Assembly (NCBI GenBank): GCA_964471475.1
Contig: CAYYFQ010000002.1
Coordinates: 81,157-145,156 of the forward strand
DNA: 64,000 bases
Reading direction: 5' to 3'
Source: JAJNBD01 sp964471475
Lineage (GTDB): Bacteria > Pseudomonadota > Gammaproteobacteria > CAISUE01
The notes under the pieces: model-generated
Database searches by the model: none
What the model saw: the letters and a program-made list of their open reading frames with translations, nothing else
What the model was told of the DNA's origin: nothing
In this document: in pieces, positions 24,017 to 33,435 of the stretch
How positions within the stretch are numbered: position 1 is the stretch's first letter
Layout of the letters: the number at the start of each line of letters is the position of its first letter
Program-made: the position numbers and the translations under genes

Positions 24017-24985
24017 TTAGTTGCTGCGATGAATGATTAAATCTGTCAAGTTGATTAATGCTTCTTTGTAGGGTGTGGGAGGGAGTACTTGCAAGCAACG
24101 TTGAGCTTCATGGATAGCAGATTCCGCCACTTGAAGCGTGTAGGCAATGCTGTTGGTTTTCTGAATAATATTTTGTAAAATGGGGAGTGCTTCGGTATCA
24201 CCATTTATAATGGCATCTTGAATCGTTTGTTGATCGTTGAGATCCGCATTTTTTAAAGCATGCAAAAGCGGCATGGTCATTTTGCCATCCGCTAAATCAT
24301 CACCTAAATTTTTGCCAAGAGCAGAGGGGTTAGCTGAAAAATCTAACGCATCGTCTGCCAGTTGAAAAGCTAAGCCTAAAGATTCTCCAAAATTCGCCAT
24401 GAGTTTAACTTCTTCATCAGGGCGGTAAGCTAAAATGGCGCCTGTTTGCGTGGCCGCTGAAAATAAGGCGCCGGTTTTGTAACGCAACACATTAAGATAA
24501 TCTTGTTCGGTAATGTGAGGATTGTGACGATTTTGTAATTGCAATACTTCGCCAGTCGAAATCGTATTAGTTGCCCCAGCGAGCATTTGTAAGATTTCTT
24601 GACTTTCAATATCTACAATTAATTGAAAAGCACGCGAATAAAGAAAATCTCCTACTAAAACACTGGCGGCATTATCCCACACCGCATTGGCAGTTTTTCG
24701 GCCCCGACGCAATTGAGAGTTATCAACCACATCATCATGTAATAACGTGGCGGCATGAATAAGTTCGATAGCCGCAGCTAGCGTAATATCCGTATGTTGC
24801 TGGTTACCGTAGGCTTTGCTGGTAAGAAGAACTAGGATAGGTCGAATACGTTTGCCTCCCGCGTCAATCAAATGCGTACTGATCTCTTTAATCAGCTGAA
24901 CTGGCGAGTCCAGCTGATTATTTAAGAGAGATTCGACTTTATCGAGACTATCGGCAATTAACGCCTTAATGCCATCAAGTTGCAT
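24017..24985 (-). CDS. ispB: IspB, polyprenyl (octaprenyl-type) diphosphate synthase
   Basis: This long-chain trans-prenyltransferase makes the ubiquinone side chain from FPP and IPP. The first aspartate-rich motif 'LLHDDVVD' and the second 'LADDALD' are both intact, as are 'GGKRIRPILVLL' and 'VGDFLYSRAF'. The length of 322 aa is normal. It lies 4 bp downstream of sucD on the same strand, an unusual partner; ispB is often next to rplU/rpmA. It works in the same pathway as ubiJ/ubiB upstream. Confidence 0.93.
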   Translation of the reverse strand: MQLDGIKALIADSLDKVESLLNNQLDSPVQLIKEISTHLIDAGGKRIRPILVLLTSKAYGNQQHTDITLAAAIELIHAATLLHDDVVDNSQLRRGRKTANAVWDNAASVLVGDFLYSRAFQLIVDIESQEILQMLAGATNTISTGEVLQLQNRHNPHITEQDYLNVLRYKTGALFSAATQTGAILAYRPDEEVKLMANFGESLGLAFQLADDALDFSANPSALGKNLGDDLADGKMTMPLLHALKNADLNDQQTIQDAIINGDTEALPILQNIIQKTNSIAYTLQVAESAIHEAQRCLQVLPPTPYKEALINLTDLIIHRSN

Positions 24986-24989
24986 TGCT

Positions 24990-25862
24990 TTACCCCAAAA
25001 CTTTAGCCATAGTTTTTCCCATTTCAGCTGGGGATTTAACCGTTGTCACTCCCGCGGCTTCTAATGCTTTGAATTTTTCTTCGGCGGTACCTTTGCCTCC
25101 AGAAATAATGGCGCCCGCATGCCCCATCCTTTTTCCAGAAGGGGCCGTCACGCCAGCAATATAAGATACAACAGGTTTAGTGACGTGATGCTTAATGAAA
25201 GCAGCAGCTTCTTCTTCAGCTGTTCCGCCAATTTCACCCACCATGATGATGCCTTCGGTTTGTGGATCATTTTGGAAGAGTCGAAGAATATCAATATGGC
25301 TGCTTCCAGGAATAGGATCTCCCCCAATTCCAACGCAAGTGCTTTGTCCTAAGCCTAACTCTGTGGTTTGTTTAACCGCTTCATAAGTTAATGTGCCAGA
25401 ACGAGACACAATTCCTATGCGACCAGGCTGATGGATATAGCCTGGCATGATACCAATTTTACATTGGCCAGGAGTAATCACACCTGGACAGTTAGGGCCA
25501 ATTAATCGAATGCCTGGATGTTGATCAAGGTAATATTTGACTTCTAGCATATCTAATACAGGAATGCCTTCAGTGATACAAACAATTAAAGGAATTTTTG
25601 CATTAATTGCTTCAACGATCGAATCTTTACAAAAGGGAGCGGGGACATAAATGACTGTCGCATCTGCGCCAGTTTCGCGGACCGCTTTTTCAACAGTATC
25701 AAAAACAGGAAGTCCTAAATGTGTTTCACCGCCTTTGCCAGGCGTGACGCCCCCAACCATTTTAGTTCCATAAGCAATGGCTTGCTCTGAATGTAATGTG
25801 CCTTGTTGACCGGTAAAGCCTTGACAAATCACGCGTGTATTTTTATTAACTAATATGCTCAT
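24990..25862 (-). CDS. sucD: SucD, succinyl-CoA synthetase alpha subunit
   Basis: It catalyses substrate-level phosphorylation in the TCA cycle together with SucC. The CoA-binding N-terminal fold ('VICQGFTGQQGTLHSEQAI'), 'GPNCPGVITP', 'GIVSRSGTLTYE' and the phospho-histidine region 'GHAGAIISGGKGTAEEK' are intact. I chose the ATG at 25862 (MSILVNKNT, 290 aa, normal length). The longer frame to 25904 would run into sucC. There is one base between the sucC stop and this start. Confidence 0.95.
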   Translation of the reverse strand: MSILVNKNTRVICQGFTGQQGTLHSEQAIAYGTKMVGGVTPGKGGETHLGLPVFDTVEKAVRETGADATVIYVPAPFCKDSIVEAINAKIPLIVCITEGIPVLDMLEVKYYLDQHPGIRLIGPNCPGVITPGQCKIGIMPGYIHQPGRIGIVSRSGTLTYEAVKQTTELGLGQSTCVGIGGDPIPGSSHIDILRLFQNDPQTEGIIMVGEIGGTAEEEAAAFIKHHVTKPVVSYIAGVTAPSGKRMGHAGAIISGGKGTAEEKFKALEAAGVTTVKSPAEMGKTMAKVLG

Positions 25863-25863
25863 T

Positions 25864-27030
25864 TTATTTACCTTTGACTGCGTTGATGATTTTTTCAGCG
25901 GCATCGGTCATGCCATAGGCAGGCGTAATGTTTAAGCCACTTTCAGCTAATTTTTTAGCGCCTAAGTCCGCGTTATTGCCTTCTAAGCGAACCACAACAG
26001 GCAGTTTTATGCCTACCGTTTTGACAGCTCCAATGATACCGTCAGCAATAAGATCGCAACGCACGATACCACCAAAAATATTGACTAAAATACCTTTTAC
26101 TTTAGGGTCAGAAAGAATGATGTTAAAAGCTTCAGTAACCCGTTCTTTTGTAGCCCCTCCTCCAACATCCAAAAAGTTAGCGGGATTGCCGCCATGCAGT
26201 TTGATAATATCCATTGTGGCCATCGCAAGGCCTGCACCATTGACCATGCAGCCAATATCTCCATCTAAAGATACATAATTTAACTCCCAATCTCGCGCAC
26301 GATTTTCGCGAGCATCTTCTTGTGAAGCATCACGCATTGAGCGAATTTCTTGTTGACGATACAGCGCGTTGTCATCAACAGAGATTTTGGCATCTAAGCA
26401 CTGGAGGTTGCCCGCGCTGTTGATGATCAATGGGTTGATTTCTACTAAAGATAAATCTTTTTCCACAAATAATTTACCCAAGTTAGTTAAAAGATGAACA
26501 AATTGTTTGAGTTGAGCGGCATTTAATTTTAAAGAAAATCCAATATCGCGTGCTTGAAAAGGTAAGACACCTAGTAATGGATCAATTTCTACTTTGAGAA
26601 TTTTTTCTGGAGATTCTTCAGCGATTTTTTCAATTTCAACTCCTCCTTCAGTGGAGGCCATAAAGACGATTCTCCGGCTAGCACGATCAATCACGGCCCC
26701 TAAATATAATTCTGTTTGGATATCTGTAGGAGCAGCAATTAATACGCTGTTAATGGGTTGCCCTTCGCTGGTGGTTTGAAAGGTGACAAGGCGTTTGCCA
26801 ATCAATTTTTTCACCATATCAACTAATTCTTCTTTGCCATGAACTATTTTAACGCCCCCGGCTTTACCTCGGCCGCCCGCATGGACTTGAGCTTTGACTA
26901 CCCAGGATTCTCCCCCGAGTTGGTTGGCGACACTTACCGCTTCTTCAGTGTTAAAAACAACTTCTCCTTGACCCACCGGCAAACCATATTGTTGTAACAA
27001 TTGTTTTGCCTGATATTCATGAAGGTTCAT
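25864..27030 (-). CDS. sucC: SucC, succinyl-CoA synthetase beta subunit
   Basis: This is the ATP-grasp beta subunit carrying the nucleotide site. 'NLHEYQAKQLLQQYGLPVG', 'VVKAQVHAGGRGKAGGVK', 'LVEINPL', 'LDAKISVDDNALYRQ' and 'FLDVGGGATKERVTEAF' are canonical. The length is 388 aa. It is the first gene of sucC-sucD-ispB. The 2-oxoglutarate dehydrogenase genes are not adjacent. Transcription probably starts at the outward promoter in the palindrome at 27065-27301. Confidence 0.96.
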   Translation of the reverse strand: MNLHEYQAKQLLQQYGLPVGQGEVVFNTEEAVSVANQLGGESWVVKAQVHAGGRGKAGGVKIVHGKEELVDMVKKLIGKRLVTFQTTSEGQPINSVLIAAPTDIQTELYLGAVIDRASRRIVFMASTEGGVEIEKIAEESPEKILKVEIDPLLGVLPFQARDIGFSLKLNAAQLKQFVHLLTNLGKLFVEKDLSLVEINPLIINSAGNLQCLDAKISVDDNALYRQQEIRSMRDASQEDARENRARDWELNYVSLDGDIGCMVNGAGLAMATMDIIKLHGGNPANFLDVGGGATKERVTEAFNIILSDPKVKGILVNIFGGIVRCDLIADGIIGAVKTVGIKLPVVVRLEGNNADLGAKKLAESGLNITPAYGMTDAAEKIINAVKGK

Positions 27031-27064
27031 GATTTTATTCTTACCTCGTTTGTTGAAAAATGTC

Positions 27065-27301
27065 GGTATTATACTCGAAAGAGGGAGAGGTTAACCACCG
27101 GGTGTGGTACATACCTGTGTACACGACAAAAACCACCACCGAGGTTAAACGGGTCCTGTCGCTGCAGCATCCCATCAATGCTTCGCATTGCTGGGAACCC
27201 TGCTTGCGCGCCACCCGTTTTGCAATTATCCGGTTTTGTCGTGTACGGAGGTTACAGGGGTATTTACTCTCGTGATCACAGAAATTCTTCGGTATAATAC
27301 C
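27065..27301. promoter_or_regulatory. 237-bp concentric imperfect palindrome with two outward -10 boxes
   Basis: All paired segments share a centre near 27183: GGTATTATAC (27065-27074) with GTATAATACC (27292-27301), GTACACGACAAAA (27119-27131) with TTTTGTCGTGTAC (27234-27246), AAACGGGT (27147-27154) with ACCCGTTT (27213-27220), and CAATGC/GCATTG at the tip. The outermost arms each contain a perfect TATAAT facing outward, toward sucC (minus, 27068-27073) and the GDH gene (plus, 27293-27298). No good -35 boxes are visible. It may be a palindromic element that supplies both promoters. Confidence 0.6.
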
Positions 27302-27344
27302 CTCACCCTATTGGGCTTACTATCTTAAGTGAAAATTAAACATT

Positions 27345-30300
27345 ATGGCGCAATCTCTCTATTTATCAGAAACGGTGAAGCAATTAACTTTAACTGATGT
27401 AAAAAAAATATTTAAAACAATAAAAACAAGCCATCCGAAAGCATTTGCCATGTTCTTGGAGTTTACTTTTTTACGCACGAAGAACAATGATTTTTGGGGG
27501 AATGATACGGCGGAAATAAAAAGGCAATTGTTATTGTTATGGGATTTTATCCAAAAACGCAAGGGGTTGGCGATTGGTTTATTAGCGATTCCTGCACAAT
27601 CTCCAGAAGAGCTCCCGTTGATTTTAATTAGCCAGCAAGACGCGCGTTATATCGTAGACTCATTAGAAATTGCTTTAAATCAATTTGAATTAACGAGTTT
27701 TGAAATTTTAAGTATTGGTGGATTGCCGGTTAAGCGCAATGAATCGGGCGCGTTACTTGCAGTTGAAAAAGAACTTTCGCAAAAAGCTACTTGTATTCCA
27801 GAAGATCCCGTCGTTATTCAATTAGCGGCGACGGTTGATGCGGCAAAGTTGGAAAAAATTAAAAGCTACTTGCAAAAAATTCTAGAGGAAACACACATCA
27901 CAAATCAAGATCAATTATTGATGCGTGATAAATGTCATGAAGTGATGATTCAATTAAAAAACTATAAGCTCTTATCGTCGGCGAGCGCTGTCGATGAAGC
28001 AATCACTTTCCTCAATTGGCTATTGGATAATCATTTTTACTTTTTAGGATATCGTTCTTATCGAGTAAGTGGTTCGAAACAAGATCCCATGCTTGAATTA
28101 ATTTCAGGTTCTGGGCTTGGTCTATTAAAAAATGAAAGTCGAGCGGTTAAAAAGCGGACATTATTTTCGATGCCTAAAGAGGCGCAGCGATTAGCGCAAG
28201 CCAAATATATTTTGGTGATTACCAAAACCAATACGAAATCGCATGTACATCGCGGAAGCTATACAGATTACATTAGTGTTAAACGTTTTGATGTAAAAGG
28301 AAAATTAATTGGTGAGGATAGATTTCTGGGGTTGTTTTCACGCAGCGCTTATAACGCAAGTGTATTAGATATTCCTTATATCCGTTTGTTGGTACAACAA
28401 ATGTTTGCTGAGTTTAAAACAACGCCAAGTCATCGTTTGGGACGATCTGTATTAAATATTTTAGAAAATTACCCGCGTGATGATTTATTTCAAGTTACAC
28501 CAGCGGATCTTTCTGACACCATTGCGTGTATTTTGAGTTTACGTGAGCGCCCAATTACTAAATTGATTATTCGCGAAGATGCTTATGGGCGTTTCTATTC
28601 AGTAATGATTTTTCTCCCCAAAGAAAAAATTTCTGCAGCGCTGACTGAAAAATTCACTAAAATTTTATTGCACGTATTGAGTGGTAATGAGGTTTCAATT
28701 GCCTCTTACATTGGGGAATCTTTTTTGGGAAGATTGCATTTTATAGTACGTAGAAGTGTTGAAAAACGTCAGCGCCCAATATTAGATTTTTCGAACATTG
28801 AAAATCAAATTGTTGAAGCGGCTAAAACGTGGCAAGAAAAATTAAAAGATTTATTGGCGCAAGAAAATGCCACGGATATGCAAAAACTGTTCAATCGCTA
28901 TAGTCATGCTTTTTCAGCGGCCTATCAAAATACATTTACGCCAGAAGAAGTGTTGGATGATATTCACCATCTTGAAAACGTGTTACAAGTTCGTTCTATT
29001 TCAGTGAATTTGTATCGTAGTGCTCAGCAAAAAGATCCATCTGTGATCAACTTCAAACTTTTTCAATTAAACGAACCTACCAGCTTGTCACAGCTCATTC
29101 CCTTGTTTGAAAATATGGGGTTAGAAGCCATCGAAGAAAATGCTTATAAATGTAAAATTGGTCATGAGACAGTATGGATTAGTTGCTATGAATTGCGCAT
29201 TTATGAAAATAAATCTCCAGACTTAAATCGATTAGCTCCTTTGTTTTATTCGTTGTTTTTTGGGTTATGGCAAAGTCGTGTAGAAAATGATGCCCTAAAT
29301 GCTTTGGTACTTGCTTGTGAATTACCGTGGCATTTAGTAGAAGTGTTACGTGCTTATTGCGGATATTACAAACAAATTGGTGTGTATAGTCAGGCTTATT
29401 TGATTAACGTTTTAAAATGTAATCGTGCTCTTAGCAAATTATTATTGGAGTTGTTTAGTCGACGTTTTGAGCTACAACCAACCAATGAAAAAGCTATTGC
29501 TATTATTAAAAATGATATTAACGAACTATTGGGAAGTGTGACTAACTTGGAAGAAGATAAAATTTTTCGTACATTTGTGAGTTTGATTGAAGCGACAGTA
29601 CGGACTAATTACTATCAATTGACTTCCGATGGCTGTCGTAAAAATTATCTTTCATTTAAGTTAGATTCTAAAAAAGTTCCGCATTTACCATTGCCTTGGC
29701 CTTTATTCGAAATTTTTGTTTATTCCTCGCGTGTAGAAGGTATTCATTTGCGCGCAAGCAAAGTGGCGCGAGGCGGCATTCGCTGGTCGGATCGACGCGA
29801 GGATTTTCGTACCGAAGTATTAGGCTTGATGAAAGCCCAGCAAGTTAAAAATAGTGTGATTGTTCCTGGGGGCTCAAAAGGCGGCTTTGTATTGAAAAAC
29901 AATACTAGCAAAATGGATCGGACACAGTTACAACAAGAAGCTATCGCGTGTTACCAAGAATATATTTCTGGCCTGTTAGATTTGACAGATAATTTAGTGG
30001 ATGGTGCCGTTGTTCATCCACCACGCGTTAAAATTTATGACGAGAACGATCCTTATTTGGTGGTAGCTGCTGATAAAGGAACCGCCACTTTTTCAGATTA
30101 TGCTAATGAAGTGGCGCTACGGTATCATTTTTGGTTGGGAGATGCTTTCGCTTCTGGTGGTAGTCATGGCTATGATCATAAAAAAATGGCGATTACGGCA
30201 CGAGGTGCCTGGATTTCGGTAGAAACTCATTTTAAAAGCTTGGGTATAAATCCAGCTTACCAAGAATTTACGGTGGTGGGCATTGGTGATATGAGCGGAG

Positions 30301-32162
30301 ATGTATTTGGGAACGGTATGTTGTTGTCGGACAAAATTCGCTTGGTTGCTGCTTTTAACCACCAACATATTTTTATTGATCCTAATCCCAATGCGGCTCA
30401 AAGTTTTAAAGAACGCCAACGACTTTTTAATTTACCACGCTCCGGGTGGGCGGATTACAATTCGAAATTTATTTCTAAAGGTGGTGGTGTTTTTGAGCGC
30501 CAAGCTAAAACTATTGTGCTTTCTCCTGAAATTAAAACCTGTTTAGATTTAACGATTGATGAAATAGAACCGAATTTGTTAATTCAAGCTATTTTGAAAG
30601 CACGCGTTGAGTTATTATTTAACGGTGGCATTGGCACCTATGTGAAAGCGACGAGCGAACGCAATCAAGAAGTAGGGGATAAGAGCAATGACCCTGTACG
30701 CATTAATGCATCTGAATTACGTTGTAAAGTAGTTGGGGAGGGAGGTAATCTTGGATTTACTCAACTAGCACGCGTAGAATTTGCTGAAAACCAGGGTTTA
30801 ATTTTTACTGATTTTATCGATAACTCAGCGGGTGTCGATATGTCAGACCATGAAGTGAACATCAAAATACTACTTGGCATGGCAATTGCGAAAAAGCAAT
30901 TGACGGCGGAGAAGCGCAACAAGCTTTTAAAAGTGATGGATCAAGCGGTAGCCAAATTAGTCTTAGCCGATAATTACAGTCAAACGCAGACCTTAAGTTA
31001 TGGGCTTTCTCAAGCTAAAAACAATGTCGGCATTTATATGCGAGTATTGAATAAATATGATTATGCTGGCGTGGTAGATCGTGTGATCGAGTTTTTGCCT
31101 TCTGAAAAAACTTTAGTGGATCGACAACACGAAGGCAGAGGTTTAGTCGCACCTGAAATTGCTGTGGTGATGGCTTATGTAAAAATGGATATTAAGCGGC
31201 GATTACTTCAATCCTCTTTGCCAGATGAAAAATACTTTGAGTGTTATATTGCTAAAGAATTTCCTGAGGTGCTGCATAAGCAATTTGGGAAGTTAATGGA
31301 GCAGCATCAGTTGCGGCGCGAAATTATTGTGACGCAATTAACAAATCAATTATTGGCTGAGACAGGCATCTTATTTGTTGAGCGTTTGTATGAAGAAACT
31401 ATGGCAAAAACGCCAGAGATCCTGCGTGCGTATTGCATTATTCGCGAAGTTTATCAAGTGGATCAGTTATTTGATGACATTAAATCCTTAGGCTTTAGTG
31501 TGGAGGCATCTGTTCAACATGAAATGTGTAAACATTTAATTTATTTTTTACGACGTGCAGCGCGTTGGATTATTCGTCATCAATATGATGTGCGTCCGGT
31601 TGAGGAAGTGATTAAAGAGTTGAATGCTATTCGACCTTTTGTGCCGGTTACTCATACGTTGCTCCATGATCTGGCTCTGGTAAAATATCAGCGTTTGTTA
31701 GATAAATATACTCAATCGAATGTGCCATTTGAGCTCGCACAGAAAATTGCAAATACATATAGTGGATATTTGTTATTAGATATTTATACCATTGCAAAAA
31801 AACAAAAACAAAATCTGTTAAATGTAGCGAATGCTTATTTTTGTTTGGGGAGAAGTTTAGGTTTGGATTGGTTGCGAGAAGTGATTACCAACCAAAAAGG
31901 CGGGTATGAATATTGGAATGGGCTTGCACAAGCCAGTTTACGTGATAAATTAGATGAATTGCAGGCACGAATTACTCGGTTTGCGCTGCAAAGCAAAAAC
32001 TTTGTTAAAAGACCGGAACAATGGTTTAAACAAGTAGCTAATCAATATTATGAAGCGTGGTTAAGAACGCTTGAGCAGTTGCAGCAAGCCAAGCAAACCG
32101 ACTATACCATGTATACAGTGGCTATTAATGTATTAGATAATTTCGTCGATCATTTGGGGTAA
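27345..32162 (+). CDS. gdhB: NAD-specific glutamate dehydrogenase, large (~180 kDa) type
   Basis: It oxidatively deaminates glutamate to 2-oxoglutarate with NAD+, feeding the TCA cycle, and so fits an amino-acid-using intracellular lifestyle. The N-terminal ~600 residues are regulatory (ACT-like). The catalytic core shows 'ARGGIRWSDRREDFRTEVLGLMKAQ', 'VPGGSKGGFVLK' (catalytic Lys), 'VAADKGTATFSDYAN', 'VGIGDMSGDVFGNGML' (dinucleotide fold) and 'VVGEGGNLGFTQ'. The length of 1605 aa is normal for the class. The ATG at 27345 has no obvious Shine-Dalgarno sequence. Confidence 0.95.
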   Translation: MAQSLYLSETVKQLTLTDVKKIFKTIKTSHPKAFAMFLEFTFLRTKNNDFWGNDTAEIKRQLLLLWDFIQKRKGLAIGLLAIPAQSPEELPLILISQQDARYIVDSLEIALNQFELTSFEILSIGGLPVKRNESGALLAVEKELSQKATCIPEDPVVIQLAATVDAAKLEKIKSYLQKILEETHITNQDQLLMRDKCHEVMIQLKNYKLLSSASAVDEAITFLNWLLDNHFYFLGYRSYRVSGSKQDPMLELISGSGLGLLKNESRAVKKRTLFSMPKEAQRLAQAKYILVITKTNTKSHVHRGSYTDYISVKRFDVKGKLIGEDRFLGLFSRSAYNASVLDIPYIRLLVQQMFAEFKTTPSHRLGRSVLNILENYPRDDLFQVTPADLSDTIACILSLRERPITKLIIREDAYGRFYSVMIFLPKEKISAALTEKFTKILLHVLSGNEVSIASYIGESFLGRLHFIVRRSVEKRQRPILDFSNIENQIVEAAKTWQEKLKDLLAQENATDMQKLFNRYSHAFSAAYQNTFTPEEVLDDIHHLENVLQVRSISVNLYRSAQQKDPSVINFKLFQLNEPTSLSQLIPLFENMGLEAIEENAYKCKIGHETVWISCYELRIYENKSPDLNRLAPLFYSLFFGLWQSRVENDALNALVLACELPWHLVEVLRAYCGYYKQIGVYSQAYLINVLKCNRALSKLLLELFSRRFELQPTNEKAIAIIKNDINELLGSVTNLEEDKIFRTFVSLIEATVRTNYYQLTSDGCRKNYLSFKLDSKKVPHLPLPWPLFEIFVYSSRVEGIHLRASKVARGGIRWSDRREDFRTEVLGLMKAQQVKNSVIVPGGSKGGFVLKNNTSKMDRTQLQQEAIACYQEYISGLLDLTDNLVDGAVVHPPRVKIYDENDPYLVVAADKGTATFSDYANEVALRYHFWLGDAFASGGSHGYDHKKMAITARGAWISVETHFKSLGINPAYQEFTVVGIGDMSGDVFGNGMLLSDKIRLVAAFNHQHIFIDPNPNAAQSFKERQRLFNLPRSGWADYNSKFISKGGGVFERQAKTIVLSPEIKTCLDLTIDEIEPNLLIQAILKARVELLFNGGIGTYVKATSERNQEVGDKSNDPVRINASELRCKVVGEGGNLGFTQLARVEFAENQGLIFTDFIDNSAGVDMSDHEVNIKILLGMAIAKKQLTAEKRNKLLKVMDQAVAKLVLADNYSQTQTLSYGLSQAKNNVGIYMRVLNKYDYAGVVDRVIEFLPSEKTLVDRQHEGRGLVAPEIAVVMAYVKMDIKRRLLQSSLPDEKYFECYIAKEFPEVLHKQFGKLMEQHQLRREIIVTQLTNQLLAETGILFVERLYEETMAKTPEILRAYCIIREVYQVDQLFDDIKSLGFSVEASVQHEMCKHLIYFLRRAARWIIRHQYDVRPVEEVIKELNAIRPFVPVTHTLLHDLALVKYQRLLDKYTQSNVPFELAQKIANTYSGYLLLDIYTIAKKQKQNLLNVANAYFCLGRSLGLDWLREVITNQKGGYEYWNGLAQASLRDKLDELQARITRFALQSKNFVKRPEQWFKQVANQYYEAWLRTLEQLQQAKQTDYTMYTVAINVLDNFVDHLG

Positions 32163-32181
32163 CCTATTGAAAGGGACAAAA

Positions 32182-32931
32182 GTGAAAAGGATTAAATGGA
32201 TTCTTTTAATTAGCGTGGTGATGATTGGCATTATGCATCAAGTTTACGCGATTAGCGAAGAGTATTTTGTAAAACGTTTGGTGATGCAACCTACCAATGT
32301 CCCGTCGTTACAACGGGGAGCGCAAATTTATTTTAATTATTGTAGTGCGTGTCATAGCTTGCGATATGAAAATTATCAACATATTGCGCAACTAGTGGGC
32401 TTAGATATACACCGCCAACCACTCTATCTGCTGTTAGTTAAAAAATCTTTTTTATTTGATCCTGCAGGTGATGTGCATCATGCAGTGATCGCGGGTATGA
32501 GCACACAAGATGCCCAAAAATGGTTTGGCGTTGCTCCCCCCGATTTAACAAATATTACTTTGGTGCATTCTCCAGCTTGGGTTTATAATTTTTTGCGTGG
32601 GTTTTATGATGATGCAACACAATCGACTGGAGCTAATAATATTTGGATACCTAATACAAAAATGCCGAATGTATTATTACCTTTACGTGGAGAAACGCGA
32701 GCTCTTTTTGATAAAGGGGGTTTTGTAGGTTTCATCACGACTAAACCTGGTAAAATGAAGCCGCTTGATTTTGATCGAGCGATGTATGATTTAGTGAATT
32801 TTTTAAATTTAACTGCTGAGCCTATGCAGATTATTCGCGTCTGGATCGGCATTGGGGTCTTGGCGCTGTTAATTTTGTTTGTGCTGTTAGTGTATTTTTG
32901 GCGTTCGACTTTTAATTATAAAGAAAAATAA
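32182..32931 (+). CDS. petC: Cytochrome c1 of the bc1 complex
   Basis: This is the electron carrier subunit of ubiquinol-cytochrome c reductase, periplasmic with a C-terminal anchor. A signal sequence (ILLISVVMIGIMHQVYA) precedes the heme-binding 'YCSACHSLRYE'; 'GVAPPDLTNITL' and 'MPNVLLPL' (axial Met region) follow, with a terminal helix 'IGIGVLALLILFVLLVYFW'. I chose GTG 32182, 6 nt after an AAGGGA Shine-Dalgarno sequence, over TTG 32167. The Rieske (petA) and cytochrome b (petB) genes that normally precede it are absent; the upstream neighbour is GDH. Confidence 0.93.
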   Translation: MKRIKWILLISVVMIGIMHQVYAISEEYFVKRLVMQPTNVPSLQRGAQIYFNYCSACHSLRYENYQHIAQLVGLDIHRQPLYLLLVKKSFLFDPAGDVHHAVIAGMSTQDAQKWFGVAPPDLTNITLVHSPAWVYNFLRGFYDDATQSTGANNIWIPNTKMPNVLLPLRGETRALFDKGGFVGFITTKPGKMKPLDFDRAMYDLVNFLNLTAEPMQIIRVWIGIGVLALLILFVLLVYFWRSTFNYKEK

Positions 32932-32952
32932 ATTACTTTAGGGATTTTTCCA

Positions 32953-33435
32953 ATGAATAAGAACCTTTCGATCAAACCTTTTTTACTGCGTGCGTATTAT
33001 GAATGGATTGGTGAGAGTGGGGGAACTCCTCATCTTTTGGTGCAAGCCGAGCTACCGCACGTGAAAGCTCCAAAAAGCTATATTGATCCTGAAGATGGCA
33101 CGATTTTATTTAATATCTCAGTAGAAGCGACTAACAATTTGGTTTTGAATAATAAAGGGGTGTTTTTTCAAGCACGATTTGATGGGGTGGTATGGGATGT
33201 TGAAGTACCATTTTATGCGGTGCGCGGTTTATATGCGATTGAAACAGACGATGGTATTTTCTTTGAGCTTACTAAAAGAGATATTGAACAAGAAATGGCG
33301 AGCTATTTAGCAGATACAAATATTACTCCCCTTAGTCCACCGAGCCCTTCTGTAGAAAAAGCGCCACCAAAGAAAAATTCTGCGCCATTTTTGCGGGTGA
33401 TTACGAATGAGGATGTTGAGTCAAAAAATCCATAA
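32953..33435 (+). CDS. sspB: SspB, ClpXP specificity factor
   Basis: This is the adaptor that delivers ssrA-tagged and other substrates to ClpXP. N-terminal substrate-binding domain: 'KPFLLRAYYEWIGESGGTPHLLV', 'ILFNISVEATNNLVL', 'FQARFDGVVWDVEVPFYAVRGLYA'. A short linker and the C-terminal tail 'APFLRVIT' (the ClpX-binding XB motif) are present. The length is 160 aa. sspA, normally its upstream partner after petC, is missing. Its 3' end overlaps the converging obgE by 35 nt. Confidence 0.93.
   Translation: MNKNLSIKPFLLRAYYEWIGESGGTPHLLVQAELPHVKAPKSYIDPEDGTILFNISVEATNNLVLNNKGVFFQARFDGVVWDVEVPFYAVRGLYAIETDDGIFFELTKRDIEQEMASYLADTNITPLSPPSPSVEKAPPKKNSAPFLRVITNEDVESKNP

Noticed and set aside
27001..27297. 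Overlapping plus-strand frames of 98 and 71 codons before the GDH gene
   Set aside because: They fall in the palindrome and sucC start; no start signals or family resemblance.
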